A DNA stretch of 64,000 nucleotides from Megaera_A sp965233855 (GCA_965233855.1 OZ247586.1:1-64000), one strand, 5' to 3'. Counted from the first letter of the stretch, positions 36,574 to 46,368 are shown. The notes: generated from the letters alone by a model not told the origin. A program made the numbers and translations.

Positions 36574-37317
36574 ATGAACGCAGTTAAATCTCTTTTTATT
36601 ATCATTGTTACGTCAGCCTTTCTTGTTGCATGTCAGTCTAAATCTAAAGATCTTGATAAAATTGTTCCTGCACAAGAATTATACAATTCTGGTATTAAAG
36701 ATCTTGAAGCTGGAAATTATAATAAAGCCGCGAATGAGTTTGAAAAAGTTTTTTTCCAACATCCTGGGAATAGCATAACTGCTGATGCAGAACTCATGCA
36801 GGCATATTCTTTATATTTAGAAGGAGAATATGATGAGGTTGGTGATGTTTTGGATATTTTCTTAAAATTACACCCAAGGCATGGCCATATTGCCTATGCT
36901 TATTATCTAAAAGCATTAGCGAATTATGTTCAAATATCGAACGTAAAGCTTGACCAATCAAGAACAAGATATGCAAAAGAAGGTCTTGAAGAGGTGATAC
37001 GTCGTTTTCCTGGATCTAAATATGCTATTGATGCGGCGCTTAAGATAGATTTGGTAAATGATCATCTAGCTGGTAAGGAAATGCTAGTGGGGCGTTATTA
37101 TTTAAAGAAAAGAAATCCAGTTGCTGCTATTAAAAGATTTCAAACTGTTGTAGATGAATACGATACTACAACACACATTCCGGAAGCTCTTCATAGATTG
37201 GTTGAAAGTAATCTTATGCTTGGCCTTGTTGGAGAAGCAAGAAAATATGCAAATGTGTTAGAGCATAATTATCCAAAAACTATATGGAATAGTTTAAGTA
37301 AAAAACTCCTGAAATAA
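36574..37317 (+). CDS. bamD: Outer-membrane assembly lipoprotein BamD
   Basis: BamD is an essential partner of BamA in inserting outer-membrane proteins. The 247-residue protein has a lipoprotein signal (IIIVTSAFLVAC) and TPR-like helices (AQELYNSGIKDLEAGNYNKA, ADAELMQAYSLYLEGEYDEV, HIAYAYYLKALANY). It is 5 bp upstream of recN, a pairing common in alphaproteobacteria. Confidence 0.92.
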   Translation: MNAVKSLFIIIVTSAFLVACQSKSKDLDKIVPAQELYNSGIKDLEAGNYNKAANEFEKVFFQHPGNSITADAELMQAYSLYLEGEYDEVGDVLDIFLKLHPRHGHIAYAYYLKALANYVQISNVKLDQSRTRYAKEGLEEVIRRFPGSKYAIDAALKIDLVNDHLAGKEMLVGRYYLKKRNPVAAIKRFQTVVDEYDTTTHIPEALHRLVESNLMLGLVGEARKYANVLEHNYPKTIWNSLSKKLLK

Positions 37318-37322
37318 ATGCA

Positions 37323-38963
37323 ATGCTACAGAGCCTTTATATAAAAGATTTTATTCTGATTGAAAAACTGGAATTAGATTTTTCTGAAGGCTTCTCTGTT
37401 ATCACTGGAGATACAGGCGCTGGAAAATCTATATTATTAGATTCAATTTTATTTTGTCTTGGTAAAAGATTTTCTGGGAATCCAGTACGTCCAGGGGCAG
37501 AGAATTGTTCTGTTACTTGCGTTTTTTCATTAAATGATAATATTAGTCAATTTCTAGAAGATCAGGATATTGAGTCAGAAGAACAAATTATAGTTAAAAG
37601 GACTCAGAACAATCAAGGTAGAAAGAAGTTTTTCATAAATGATCAATTAGTATCAATCAAATTACTTCAGCAATTATTCGATTTTTTGCTCGAAATGCAT
37701 GGCCAACATAATCATACATTATTGTTAAATACTAATTCTCATGTAGAGATGCTTGATGAGTATGGCCAGTTTGATGAATTAAAAAAACTATTATCTGAAT
37801 CGTATAAAAAGTGGCAATCGCTTGAGTCTCAGATATTAGAATTTGACAAAAATAAATCTAAAATAGAAGAAGAAGTTGATTATCTTGAGCATATATGTGC
37901 AGAACTTGAAAAATCAGAAATTCGTATAGGTGAAGAGCAAGAACTTGCTGATATTAAGAAAAGATTACAAAATAAGGATAAAGAAATAAAATTACTAAAT
38001 AATATTATTTCAGAAATTGAAGAAAGTTCTTTTTCACAGATTGTTGCACGTTCACAGAGAGCTCTTTCTGAGATTCAAGATAATGAAATTTTAGAGAAGG
38101 TAAATACTGATCTAGATCTTGCTTATGATAAAGTTGAAAATGCAAAATCTGCCTTATATCAAGTTATAAGTGATTATGATGTTGGAAATTACTCTCTTGA
38201 GGAGATTGATGATCGTTTATATGAAATCAGAACTTTAGCAAGAAAGCATAATATACGAGTTGATGAATTACCTGAATTTTTAAGTAAATCGTTAGAAAAA
38301 CTTAAATTCTTGCAAATGGCTATCACTGATAGTTCCGTTATGGAAAAGCAAGTATTGGAATATAAGAAAGAGTATTTAAATCGCGCTAAAGATTTATCCG
38401 CTAAAAGAAAAGAAGCTGCAATAAATATTGAAAAGAAGACAATGTTTGAACTTTCTTTTCTTGAGATGAAAAAGGCTGTTTTTAAAGTGGAGTTTAATTC
38501 AGACGAAAATTTTGCATCTATAAATGGTATGGATAAGATTAGATTTACTGCATCTACAAATCCTGGTATGTCCTTGTCACCAATTGATAAAATAGCATCT
38601 GGAGGTGAGTTATCACGTTTTATGTTAGCTTTCCGCGTGGCGCTATTTGATAACGCTCCCAAAAATACAATAATTTTTGATGAGATTGATGTGGGGATTA
38701 GTGGGTCAGTTGCAGATTCTATTGGTCAGAGATTAAAATTGCTGAGTAATGCCGTACAAATCATTGTTATTACTCATCAGCCACAAGTTGCAGGAAAGGC
38801 TGATAAGCATATTTTAGTTGAAAAATCTCAAGGTGATGATCATACTAGTGTTAATGCAAAAATCCTAGAATCAGAAGGTAAGTCACTTGAACTAGCCAGA
38901 ATGATTTCGGGTAAAACCATAACGAAGGCAGGTATTGATGCTGCTAAGGAGTTGATAACATAG
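37323..38963 (+). CDS. recN: DNA repair ATPase RecN
   Basis: This SMC-like protein acts in double-strand-break repair. The 546 residues include Walker A (ITGDTGAGKSILLDSILFCL), a long coiled coil in the middle, the ABC signature (SPIDKIASGGELSRFMLAFR) and Walker B (TIIFDEIDVGISGSVADSIG). The length and layout are normal. Confidence 0.96.
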   Translation: MLQSLYIKDFILIEKLELDFSEGFSVITGDTGAGKSILLDSILFCLGKRFSGNPVRPGAENCSVTCVFSLNDNISQFLEDQDIESEEQIIVKRTQNNQGRKKFFINDQLVSIKLLQQLFDFLLEMHGQHNHTLLLNTNSHVEMLDEYGQFDELKKLLSESYKKWQSLESQILEFDKNKSKIEEEVDYLEHICAELEKSEIRIGEEQELADIKKRLQNKDKEIKLLNNIISEIEESSFSQIVARSQRALSEIQDNEILEKVNTDLDLAYDKVENAKSALYQVISDYDVGNYSLEEIDDRLYEIRTLARKHNIRVDELPEFLSKSLEKLKFLQMAITDSSVMEKQVLEYKKEYLNRAKDLSAKRKEAAINIEKKTMFELSFLEMKKAVFKVEFNSDENFASINGMDKIRFTASTNPGMSLSPIDKIASGGELSRFMLAFRVALFDNAPKNTIIFDEIDVGISGSVADSIGQRLKLLSNAVQIIVITHQPQVAGKADKHILVEKSQGDDHTSVNAKILESEGKSLELARMISGKTITKAGIDAAKELIT

Positions 38964-38979
38964 ATATTTTGAGGGTAAT

Positions 38980-39699
38980 ATGTCTAAGAATTTACTGACG
39001 TTAATAAGCTTTGTAATAATATTATCATTTTCAAGTGCATTTGCAGGAGATGATGATAAAAGAAAAGGCGCGCATTTAAATATTTCAGCTTCAGAAACTA
39101 GGGAAGTTGAAGAAGATTTGTTAGTTATAAATTTGCGTTATGAAACTGAAGGTAAGAACCCTCAAGAAGTTCAAAAACAAATAAATGAAAAAATGGCTAA
39201 GGCTCTTGATGAAGTTAAGGCTCATAGAAAAATTAAAGTATCAACAGAGCATTATTCCGTTTACAAATATCATCCTCGCGTAAAAAAAGGTGAGAAGAAG
39301 AGAGTAGTTTGGAAAGGTAGTCAGTCAATGCAATTAAAGACTAAGGATAAAGAAGAAGCTTTAAAAACTACGGGTGTTTTACAATCTATGGGATTGGCAG
39401 TAAATGGACTTAATTATGTTGTTTCTCCAGAACTGCGTGAAGAAGTGCGTGATTCCTTAATGGAAAAAGCTGTTGAAAAATTGCTTAGTAAAGCAAAACG
39501 TGTTGCTAAAGTTCTTGGCAAGGATGATATAGAAGTTATCAATATTAATATTGATTCAAATAATTTCTATCCATCTCCGCCTATGAGATCATCTGGTAGA
39601 ATGATGAAGGCTATGGATGCAGAGTCTGCACCAGTTGCATCACCTGGTCAAAGCAGAATCTCAACAACTGTTAGAGCAACAGTTTTGATTAAGGATTAA
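38980..39699 (+). CDS. SIMPL-domain (DUF541) periplasmic protein
   Basis: A signal peptide (about 1-22, ending AFA) precedes a SIMPL domain (NISASETREVEEDLLVINLR, and the end RISTTVRATVLIKD). SIMPL proteins are exported, sometimes stress-related, and poorly understood. It follows recN by 16 bp and converges with the next gene. Confidence 0.82.
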   Translation: MSKNLLTLISFVIILSFSSAFAGDDDKRKGAHLNISASETREVEEDLLVINLRYETEGKNPQEVQKQINEKMAKALDEVKAHRKIKVSTEHYSVYKYHPRVKKGEKKRVVWKGSQSMQLKTKDKEEALKTTGVLQSMGLAVNGLNYVVSPELREEVRDSLMEKAVEKLLSKAKRVAKVLGKDDIEVININIDSNNFYPSPPMRSSGRMMKAMDAESAPVASPGQSRISTTVRATVLIKD

Positions 39700-39739
39700 T
39701 TTGTTTTTGAATGGTATGAGCTTTAATCCTTGCTAGTGA

Positions 39740-40303
39740 TTAGGATTTAACATAATGAATTATATTGTGAAAAGAAGCTTTGGAATTGGATATATTACGA
39801 TATCCATGTGGTTTACTAGCATTAAAATGTACACCTTCATTCTGGTTGACTAAATTCCAGATACCATCTACTAGTACCTCTATTTTGCCATTTAAAACTA
39901 TGATATGTTCTATAACATTTATCTGATGTGGGGGTGATAAATGCTTGCATCCAGGTAATAAATCTATAATAAAAACTTCGAATCCCAATTGTTGGTCATA
40001 TGGAAATATTGTTCTAATCTTAATATTGTCATCCTTAGGGTGAAAGTTGTCTATATATTGACTATGGTGAATTAGTTGATGCTCAATTGGCTCTAAATTG
40101 TCAACAAAAGAAGAGAATGATATATCAAAACCAGCAACAATTTTCCAAAGTGTTTCTATAGTTGGACTTGACTCCCCTCTCTCAATCTGACCTAGCATAG
40201 ACTTGCTCACTGAGGTTTTTTTACTGGTAACATCTAGACTCCAACCACGTTTATTTCGTAGCAATTTTAAATTATTTGATATTTTCTTAGTTAAACTATT
40301 CAA
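39740..40303 (-). CDS. XRE-cupin transcription regulator
   Basis: The 187-residue protein has an N-terminal helix-turn-helix (SLDVTSKKTSVSKSMLGQIE, then RGESSPT) and a C-terminal cupin (residues about 110-185) likely to sense a small ligand. This architecture often regulates a divergent neighbour. Here that neighbour (40419-40910) is broken. Confidence 0.85.
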   Translation of the reverse strand: MNSLTKKISNNLKLLRNKRGWSLDVTSKKTSVSKSMLGQIERGESSPTIETLWKIVAGFDISFSSFVDNLEPIEHQLIHHSQYIDNFHPKDDNIKIRTIFPYDQQLGFEVFIIDLLPGCKHLSPPHQINVIEHIIVLNGKIEVLVDGIWNLVNQNEGVHFNASKPHGYRNISNSKASFHNIIHYVKS

Positions 40304-40418
40304 AATTCCTCCATTAATAAAATAACTTGTGCGTTATAACGCACTAATATATAATGTCTTATACATAGTAATTTATAGAGTAAAAACTATAAATATAGCA
40401 ATTTTAAAAGGAGGTAAA

Positions 40419-40910
40419 ATGAATCATTAGTTAGGAAAAAGTACAAAAGTTGTACAAAGAGCATTACAGAAAATAGGTTTAACTTGTGAAGTTTTAGATC
40501 TTCCAACTAGTACAAGGACTGCACAAGATGCTGCAAAAACTATAGGATGTAATATTTCTCAAATTGTAAAATAACTTGTTTTTAGAACTGAAAGTACCAG
40601 TAAACCTATTCTAATATTAGTTTCGGGTAAAAATAAAGTAAGTGAAGTGAGAATAAAAAAGCATGTAGGTGAGAATATTGTTAAAGCCGATGCGAATTTT
40701 ACAAAAAATATAACTGGTTTTGCTATAGGAGGTATTCCACTTTGTGGTCATAGAACTCATATTGAACTTACTTATATTGATAAAGATTTAATGTCTCTTG
40801 ATGAAGTATGGGCTGCAGCTGGAACACCAAATTCTGTGTTTTGCTTAAAAAGTAAAGATTTAGTTGCTATGACTAGTGGAAAAATCATTTCAATATCAGA
40901 TTTGCAATAG
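40419..40910 (+). pseudogene. YbaK/ProX-type Cys-tRNA deacylase with two in-frame stops
   Basis: One unbroken frame of 164 codons encodes a YbaK-family protein (GKSTKVVQRALQKIGLTCEV; NITGFAIGGIPLCGH; LDEVWAAAGTPNSVF), interrupted by TAG as the fourth codon (40428-40430) and TAA (40572-40574, after SQIVK, where TCA is the likely original). A very strong ribosome site AGGAGGT lies 5 bp before the ATG. YbaK proteins hydrolyse mischarged tRNAs. Two substitutions and no indel suggest true decay. A 3' part (40647-40910) could in theory be translated alone. Confidence 0.8.
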
Positions 40911-41074
40911 TAATATAAAATTTAATTCATTGTTCTTATAATTTATTGCAGCTTAGACTCAAGATAATTGGCATGATATATTAAAATTGTTGCGGCTTTT
41001 CCTTTACTTTATTGGTCTATTTATTATAAACTTAAAACCACGAGTATAAAAAGTAACCAAAATTAGTACCAAAA

Positions 41075-42232
41075 ATGAATATTCATGAATATCAGGCTAA
41101 ACAGGTCTTGAACAAATACGGTGTGCCAACTTCACATGGAATTGTTGCATTAAAACCAGAAGAAATTGACGAACAGATAAAGGATTTTGACGCAGATTTA
41201 TATGTTGTTAAAGCTCAAATTCATGCTGGTGGGCGTGGCAAGGCTGGCGGTGTTAAAGTAGTCAAAGATAAGGAAGCAGCAAGAAAACATGCGCATGAAA
41301 TGTATGGTAAAACTCTTGTTACTCATCAAACAGTACCAGAAGGACAAGTTGTAAAGAGAGTTTACATAGAATCTGGCTGTGATATTGAAAAAGAATATTA
41401 TTTTAGTGTAGTTTTAGATAGAGCTACAAGTAGAATAACTTTCATGGCATCAACAGAAGGTGGTGTTGATATTGAAGATGTAGCAGAAGAAACTCCTGAG
41501 AAAATAATTAAGGTTTCAGTCGACCCTGCAACAGGTTTGCAATCATTCCATTGTCGGTCTATTGCATTTGGTCTAGGTTTTTCTGGCGATCAAGCAAAAC
41601 AGATGATGAAAATTGCAAGCAGTGTATATGATGCATTTGTTTCAACTGATGCTTCTCAAATTGAAATTAATCCTCTTGTTGTGACAAGTGAAGGAAATTT
41701 ACTGGCTCTTGATGCAAAGATTAATTTTGATGAAAATGGTCTATTTAGACATCCAGAGATAGAAGCATTGCGTGATGAAGACGAAGAAGATCCGCTAGAG
41801 GTAAGAGCAAGTAAGCATGAATTAAGCTATGTTCGTATGGATGGAAATATTGGATGTATGGTCAACGGTGCTGGTCTCGCTATGTCTACTATGGATATCA
41901 TCAAGCTATATGGCGCTGAGCCAGCAAATTTTCTTGATGTTGGAGGAGGGGCAGACAAAGAAAGAGTTACAGAGGCGTTTAAGATCATATTATCTGATAA
42001 ATCTGTTCAAGGCATCTTAGTTAATATTTTTGGCGGAATTATGCGCTGCGATGTTATTGCAGAAGGTGTTGTTGCAGCCGCCAAGGAAGTTGGTGTAAAA
42101 GTTCCTTTAGTTGTTAGACTTGCCGGAAACAATTTTGAACTTGGTAAGGAGATACTTGCAAATTCAGGTTTAGAGATAATAGCTGCAGATGATCTTGGTG
42201 ATGCTGCAGAAAAAATTGTTAAGGCGGTGTAA
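41075..42232 (+). CDS. sucC: Succinyl-CoA synthetase beta subunit
   Basis: SucC binds nucleotide and succinate in the TCA cycle step that makes ATP or GTP. The 385-residue protein begins MNIHEYQAKQVLNKYGVPTS, has the ATP-grasp loop KAQIHAGGRGKAGGVK, and NIFGGIMRCDVIAEG near the C-terminus. It is 11 bp before sucD. Confidence 0.97.
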   Translation: MNIHEYQAKQVLNKYGVPTSHGIVALKPEEIDEQIKDFDADLYVVKAQIHAGGRGKAGGVKVVKDKEAARKHAHEMYGKTLVTHQTVPEGQVVKRVYIESGCDIEKEYYFSVVLDRATSRITFMASTEGGVDIEDVAEETPEKIIKVSVDPATGLQSFHCRSIAFGLGFSGDQAKQMMKIASSVYDAFVSTDASQIEINPLVVTSEGNLLALDAKINFDENGLFRHPEIEALRDEDEEDPLEVRASKHELSYVRMDGNIGCMVNGAGLAMSTMDIIKLYGAEPANFLDVGGGADKERVTEAFKIILSDKSVQGILVNIFGGIMRCDVIAEGVVAAAKEVGVKVPLVVRLAGNNFELGKEILANSGLEIIAADDLGDAAEKIVKAV

Positions 42233-42243
42233 GGTAGATAGAT

Positions 42244-43116
42244 ATGTCAATATTAATAAATAAAAATACAAAAGTAATTTGCCAAGGTTTTACCGGTTCT
42301 CAAGGTACATTCCACTCAATACAAGCTATTGAGTATGGAACAAAAATGGTTGGAGGAGTAACTCCTGGAAAAGGTGGTCAAACTCATTTGGATTTACCAG
42401 TATATAATACAGTACAAGAAGCTGTGGATTTAACAGGGGCCAATGCATCAGTTATCTATGTCCCACCACCATTTGCTGCTGATTCAATTCTAGAAGCAAT
42501 CGATGCTGAAATAGAATTAGCTATCTGTATAACAGAGGGTATACCAGCTATTGATATGCTTAAGGTCAAAAGAGCTTTAGTCGGTTCAAGGACTAGATTG
42601 GTGGGGCCAAATTGTCCTGGAGTGATTACTCCAGAAGAATGTAAGATAGGAATTATGCCAGGCCATATACACAGAAAAGGTAAGGTAGGTATTGTTTCGC
42701 GCTCAGGTACGCTTACATATGAAGCTGTGGCACAGACAACAGCAGTTGGGTTGGGTCAATCAACTTGTGTTGGTATCGGTGGTGATCCAATTAATGGTAC
42801 AAATTTTATTGATTGTTTGGATTTGTTTATCAAAGATGATGAAACAGAAGCGATAGTTATGATTGGTGAAATTGGTGGAACAGCAGAAGAAGAAGCTGCA
42901 GATTTCATTAAGCAATCAAAAACAAACAAGCCAATAGTTGGTTTTATTGCTGGCGTTACGGCTCCTCCTGGAAAAAGAATGGGGCATGCTGGAGCAATTA
43001 TTGCTGGTGGTAAAGGGTCTGCTGGGGATAAGCTAGAAGCATTAAAAATAGCTGGTGTTACAATATCTGATTCTCCATCTGATATTGGGAAAACAATGCA
43101 GAAACTACTTGGATAA
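42244..43116 (+). CDS. sucD: Succinyl-CoA synthetase alpha subunit
   Basis: SucD carries the CoA site and the phosphorylated His. The 290 residues include ICQGFTGSQGTFHS, RLVGPNCPGVITPEECKIGI and the active-site GHAGAIIAGGKGSAGDK. It forms an operon with sucC. Confidence 0.97.
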   Translation: MSILINKNTKVICQGFTGSQGTFHSIQAIEYGTKMVGGVTPGKGGQTHLDLPVYNTVQEAVDLTGANASVIYVPPPFAADSILEAIDAEIELAICITEGIPAIDMLKVKRALVGSRTRLVGPNCPGVITPEECKIGIMPGHIHRKGKVGIVSRSGTLTYEAVAQTTAVGLGQSTCVGIGGDPINGTNFIDCLDLFIKDDETEAIVMIGEIGGTAEEEAADFIKQSKTNKPIVGFIAGVTAPPGKRMGHAGAIIAGGKGSAGDKLEALKIAGVTISDSPSDIGKTMQKLLG

Positions 43117-43182
43117 TTTTCTGATCTATAGTATTTTGTTCAGAATTAAGAAGATATCGCAAAAAAGAATTAAGAGGTAGTG

Positions 43183-43734
43183 ATGAATAACAGTAAAATA
43201 TATGCGCCATTAGTATTAGTTATGGGAATGTTGATGTTCCTATTGAATTATTGCACAAAAATAGAGTTGTGTTCTTTGGTTTTTACTTTACTAATGTTTA
43301 CAGTAAACGCTATTTCAAAGACTTTCGGGTTTAAAAGAACATTGATGACAATTTCGACTTATGTTGGAATAAATATTCTTTTCCTGAGTGATCACACATA
43401 TACTATTAATGGCCAAGTATTTACATATCTTGTTCCTACTTCATTAATAGCTGTTTTGCTTGCCTCAATAGCTTCAATGAGAATCTTATCCTTGTTTGAG
43501 AATAGAATAGGCTTTGCTAAGAGTACATTTGTTGCTCTGCTGGTAGCAGCTGTTATTGATGGAATTGCGATGTCTGTATATTTTATGAACTATTTACTAA
43601 CTTCTAAAATTGCTTTTATTCTACTGAAAGAAGTTTCATTCAAATGTTTATATGCTTTCGTATTAGCTACTGTTATTAGTAGTGTAGTTGTATTAGGTAG
43701 AAAGTTTGTATTAAAAGAATTGACTGCTAAATAA
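43183..43734 (+). CDS. Probable VUT/YhhQ-type membrane transporter
   Basis: The 183-residue protein (ATG 43183, GTG just upstream) has about six hydrophobic segments. The stretches VFTLLMFTVNAISKTFGFKR and LLVAAVIDGIAMSVYF resemble the VUT family, whose YhhQ member imports queuosine precursors. The match is by pattern only. A terminator follows. Confidence 0.5.
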   Translation: MNNSKIYAPLVLVMGMLMFLLNYCTKIELCSLVFTLLMFTVNAISKTFGFKRTLMTISTYVGINILFLSDHTYTINGQVFTYLVPTSLIAVLLASIASMRILSLFENRIGFAKSTFVALLVAAVIDGIAMSVYFMNYLLTSKIAFILLKEVSFKCLYAFVLATVISSVVVLGRKFVLKELTAK

Positions 43735-43754
43735 ATAATTTTTTAAAAATAGTA

Positions 43755-43787
43755 AAAAGAACCCACTCGATATAGTGGGTTCTTTTT
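43755..43787. terminator. Bidirectional terminator
   Basis: AGAACCCACT pairs perfectly with AGTGGGTTCT across a 7-base loop (CGATAT region), with T on the right and A on the left. It can serve the plus-strand transporter gene and the converging minus-strand gene. Confidence 0.88.
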
Positions 43788-43789
43788 AT

Positions 43790-44586
43790 TTATGTAGCTG
43801 AATCACTTGTTTCACCGGTAATTGATGCGAATGCATCTTCTGCCATATCTGGATATGGTAGAACAGTATCAAGATTATCTTTTGCCTTCTCTAGGAACTG
43901 AGTACTAGTGTGCTCTGTATCGCTAATTAATCCAAGCAAGCTTTGTAATTTTGTTGAAACATATTTGTGAAGTTTTGCATGATATTCATCCTCGAATTGC
44001 TGAGTTTTTTCCTTAAAATCTTGTAGAGTCTGGCTGATTAATATACTGACATACATGTCTGTTGATTTATTGTGGGCTGCTTCTAATTTTTGTTGAGCCT
44101 TTGTGTAAAATTTACATTTTTGTTCAAGTGTGAAATCCTTTGTTAGTTCAGCAAAATTATTTGAATTTGAGGTGCGAATTAGTTGAACAATTTCCTCTGA
44201 AGGCGCTATTTCTTTATATTTAGTTTGTATTTTCTCAACTATATTACGTTCACGAAGAGTAATAGGTGATTGTTTCAAAAGTTCAAAACCTTCTTCAAGT
44301 TCAGGTTTTATCAGCATTAACTGAATAATGGCTTCAATTGATTGAGTATCTAGTTCTATTATTGAATTAATATTGAAAGATGAAAGCAATTTATGAGCTT
44401 CTTTCAATTTTTCCATTCGTCCGTTCCATTCTTGTGTTATATGGTGTTTAAAGTTAGATGGAAAGGTTTGGTGCTCAGATATTTTCATTTTATGAGTAAG
44501 TTTATCAACTTTCCTATTAATATCTAATAGAAAGCCTGGGTCTGTAATTCCTTCTTCTTTAATTCTTGCCCATAATTTAACCCCAA
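43790..44586 (-). pseudogene. 3' part of a gene cut off by the IS982-type element
   Basis: From an ATG at 44488 the frame gives 232 residues of helical, Gln/Lys/Glu-rich sequence. The same frame continues open upstream to the edge of the insertion sequence (GVKLWARIKEEGITDPGFLL, DINRKVDKLTHK) with no start codon, so the N-terminus was probably removed. On the other side of the element lies an ankyrin gene in the same orientation that ends within the element border. Together they may have been one ankyrin/coiled-coil protein. Confidence 0.6.
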
Positions 44587-45462
44587 CTATGCATAAGAAT
44601 CTAATTTTACCATTTGATCTAGAGATGGTTTATCAGTTCTAATTTGGTAATTTATGAGTCCAGCAAATAAGTGAGAAAAAGCGTTGATAGGTGATCTGTG
44701 CCTACTATGAATCAAAGTATTCAATGACTTCATAGAGGAGAATATAGTCTCAATAAAACTACGACGCATCAACATCATTTTATCTGTAGTATCCATTAAA
44801 ATATTTTTCATATTCTTTTTGATTTTAGTAATCAAAGTCACTTTTTGTTCAAATAATTCAGCGGATAGTTTTTTGGATATATACCCTTTATCACCAATAA
44901 GTTTACCAGTAATACCTTTCACCATTTCCATAACTGGAGAACGATCATTAACGTTGCCACCAGTAATAGTCATACTTACAATTTCTCCGAATGTATTGAG
45001 AATAAAGTGCAACTTAAAGCCAAAAAACCAACCAGTAGAAGTCTTGCCTTTTTTAGCTAATCCTTTAAAAACTTTATGTCTTTTTTCTCGAAGATTATGA
45101 CAAACAGCCATAGGCGTTGCATCTATAAACATATATTCTGTTACCTTACCTTCAAGGCTTTTAAGCATGCAAACCACAGCAGGGAAAGCAAGTTTTATTA
45201 GTGCTGTAAAGCGATCGTAATGTACTAAGTAGCTGAATAAGTTTCTGTGATTCCTCATAAGTTCTAGGTAAAAATATTTAAAGCATGACATTCCAGATTG
45301 ATGGAAAGCTATCAGGATAGTTATTATTTCTGACAAGCTCATTTTACATGGTTTATTACGCTTTCTAATACCACTGGTAATGAGTGTCTTTTTGTACCAA
45401 TTTTCAAATCCTTTACAAAAATCATCGACAAAGCAGAACAAACTATCGTAATCTATATTCAT
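44587..45462 (-). CDS. IS982-family transposase
   Basis: The 291-residue protein is intact and starts at ATG 45462 (NIDYDSLFCFVDDFCKGFEN). The catalytic residues are visible: Asp in EYMFIDATPMAVC, Asp in GKLIGDKGYISKK and Glu in RRSFIETIFSSMKS. The frame extends to 45510 without an earlier ATG that makes sense. It is likely an active or recently active copy. Confidence 0.88.
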   Translation of the reverse strand: MNIDYDSLFCFVDDFCKGFENWYKKTLITSGIRKRNKPCKMSLSEIITILIAFHQSGMSCFKYFYLELMRNHRNLFSYLVHYDRFTALIKLAFPAVVCMLKSLEGKVTEYMFIDATPMAVCHNLREKRHKVFKGLAKKGKTSTGWFFGFKLHFILNTFGEIVSMTITGGNVNDRSPVMEMVKGITGKLIGDKGYISKKLSAELFEQKVTLITKIKKNMKNILMDTTDKMMLMRRSFIETIFSSMKSLNTLIHSRHRSPINAFSHLFAGLINYQIRTDKPSLDQMVKLDSYA

Positions 45463-45523
45463 TGGGGTACCTTTTTTAGATTGCAAAAATACAGAATACC
45501 CCAATATCACTAGCTATGCAGTC
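44587..45523 (-). mobile_element. IS982-type insertion sequence
   Basis: The element carries one complete transposase. The ends are not certain: ACTATGCATAAG (from about 44586) and ACTGCATAGCTAG (read inward from about 45522) are imperfect inverted matches. Direct repeats ACCCCAA (44580-44586, 45498-45504) and CTATGCA (44587-44593, 45514-45520) also occur at both sides in the same order. No convincing target duplication was found. Confidence 0.7.
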
Positions 45524-46071
45524 CTTTTCTTATACATAGTTCGGGTTAATTTATGAATTGCTAATGTAAAAAATTTTACATCTTGAGTTACTACACTATC
45601 ATCTTTTGAAAAAGATAGTTTTTGATGTTCTTTTGGCAAAATTATGTAATCAACGTATTTAGCTATTTTAAATAGAATCTTACAATTTTTTATTATCGCT
45701 TCATTATTTTCTCTATCTGGGTTTGAAGTAATTTTAAATGAATTGTATTTTAACGAAGATTCCGCTAAGTTTCCTTTTGCGCTTTTGATAGTTGTGTCTG
45801 CTCCTAAAGAAATTAATTTCCAAATACTGCTAAAGCTAAGATTTTTTGTAGCATGATGAAGCGCAGTATTGCCTTTGGTATCGCGGGAATTAATATCAAT
45901 TCCAGAGGCAACAAATACATCAATTAAGAAGTGTTTATCTGTTTTTGCAGCTTCAATAATTAGCTGTGGATTAAGTCCGTGTTTTGTTATTAATTCGTGT
46001 GCGCTTAATGTTGGATCGATGCTTAATGGCGCGGTTACAGATGTTGATTTTAATTTACTAGTTTTTCCCAT
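45514..46071 (-). CDS. Ankyrin-repeat protein, truncated by the IS element
   Basis: The 185-residue reading has ankyrin repeats (NPQLIIEAAKTDKHFLIDVF, SGIDINSRDTKGNTALHHAT, KLISLGADTTIKSAKGN). The last codons (RTA and stop TAG) come from the border of the adjacent insertion sequence, so the natural C-terminus is lost. A good ribosome site (GGGGAGG on the coding strand) precedes ATG 46071. Ankyrin proteins of intracellular bacteria often act on host targets; this role is inferred. Confidence 0.75.
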   Translation of the reverse strand: MGKTSKLKSTSVTAPLSIDPTLSAHELITKHGLNPQLIIEAAKTDKHFLIDVFVASGIDINSRDTKGNTALHHATKNLSFSSIWKLISLGADTTIKSAKGNLAESSLKYNSFKITSNPDRENNEAIIKNCKILFKIAKYVDYIILPKEHQKLSFSKDDSVVTQDVKFFTLAIHKLTRTMYKKRTA

Positions 46072-46187
46072 AATTATCCTCCCCCAAGGTTTTATGAATA
46101 CATCAACTTAAGATTAAGTTAATGCATTAACTATTATGCAGTAGAATTATAGATAAGTAAATAATATTGGTTGGTAGGATTTTGTAG

Positions 46188-46262
46188 TGGTGCCGCTAGA
46201 GAGAATTGAACTTTCGACCTCATCATTACCAATGATGCGCTCTACCACTGAGCTATAGCGGC
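46188..46262 (-). tRNA. tRNA-Thr (anticodon GGT)
   Basis: The 75-nt gene reads GCCGCTATAGCTCAGTGGTA at its 5' end on the minus strand. The anticodon stem encloses GGT and the T-arm is AGTTCAATTCT. The CCA end is encoded. All four arms pair normally. Confidence 0.96.
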
Positions 46263-46368
46263 AAAAAAATGGTGTCTTAAACAAATTTTTGCAAAAAAAG
46301 TAACCTAAGATTTGTAAGTACAGATTTTTGCCATATTATTGCATGTAGGTCAAGGAAAAACAGAAATT

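Noticed and set aside
40419..40910. Reassigned stop codons (alternative genetic code)
   Set aside because: Two different stops, TAG and TAA, occur in this gene, whereas both end many normal genes in the window.
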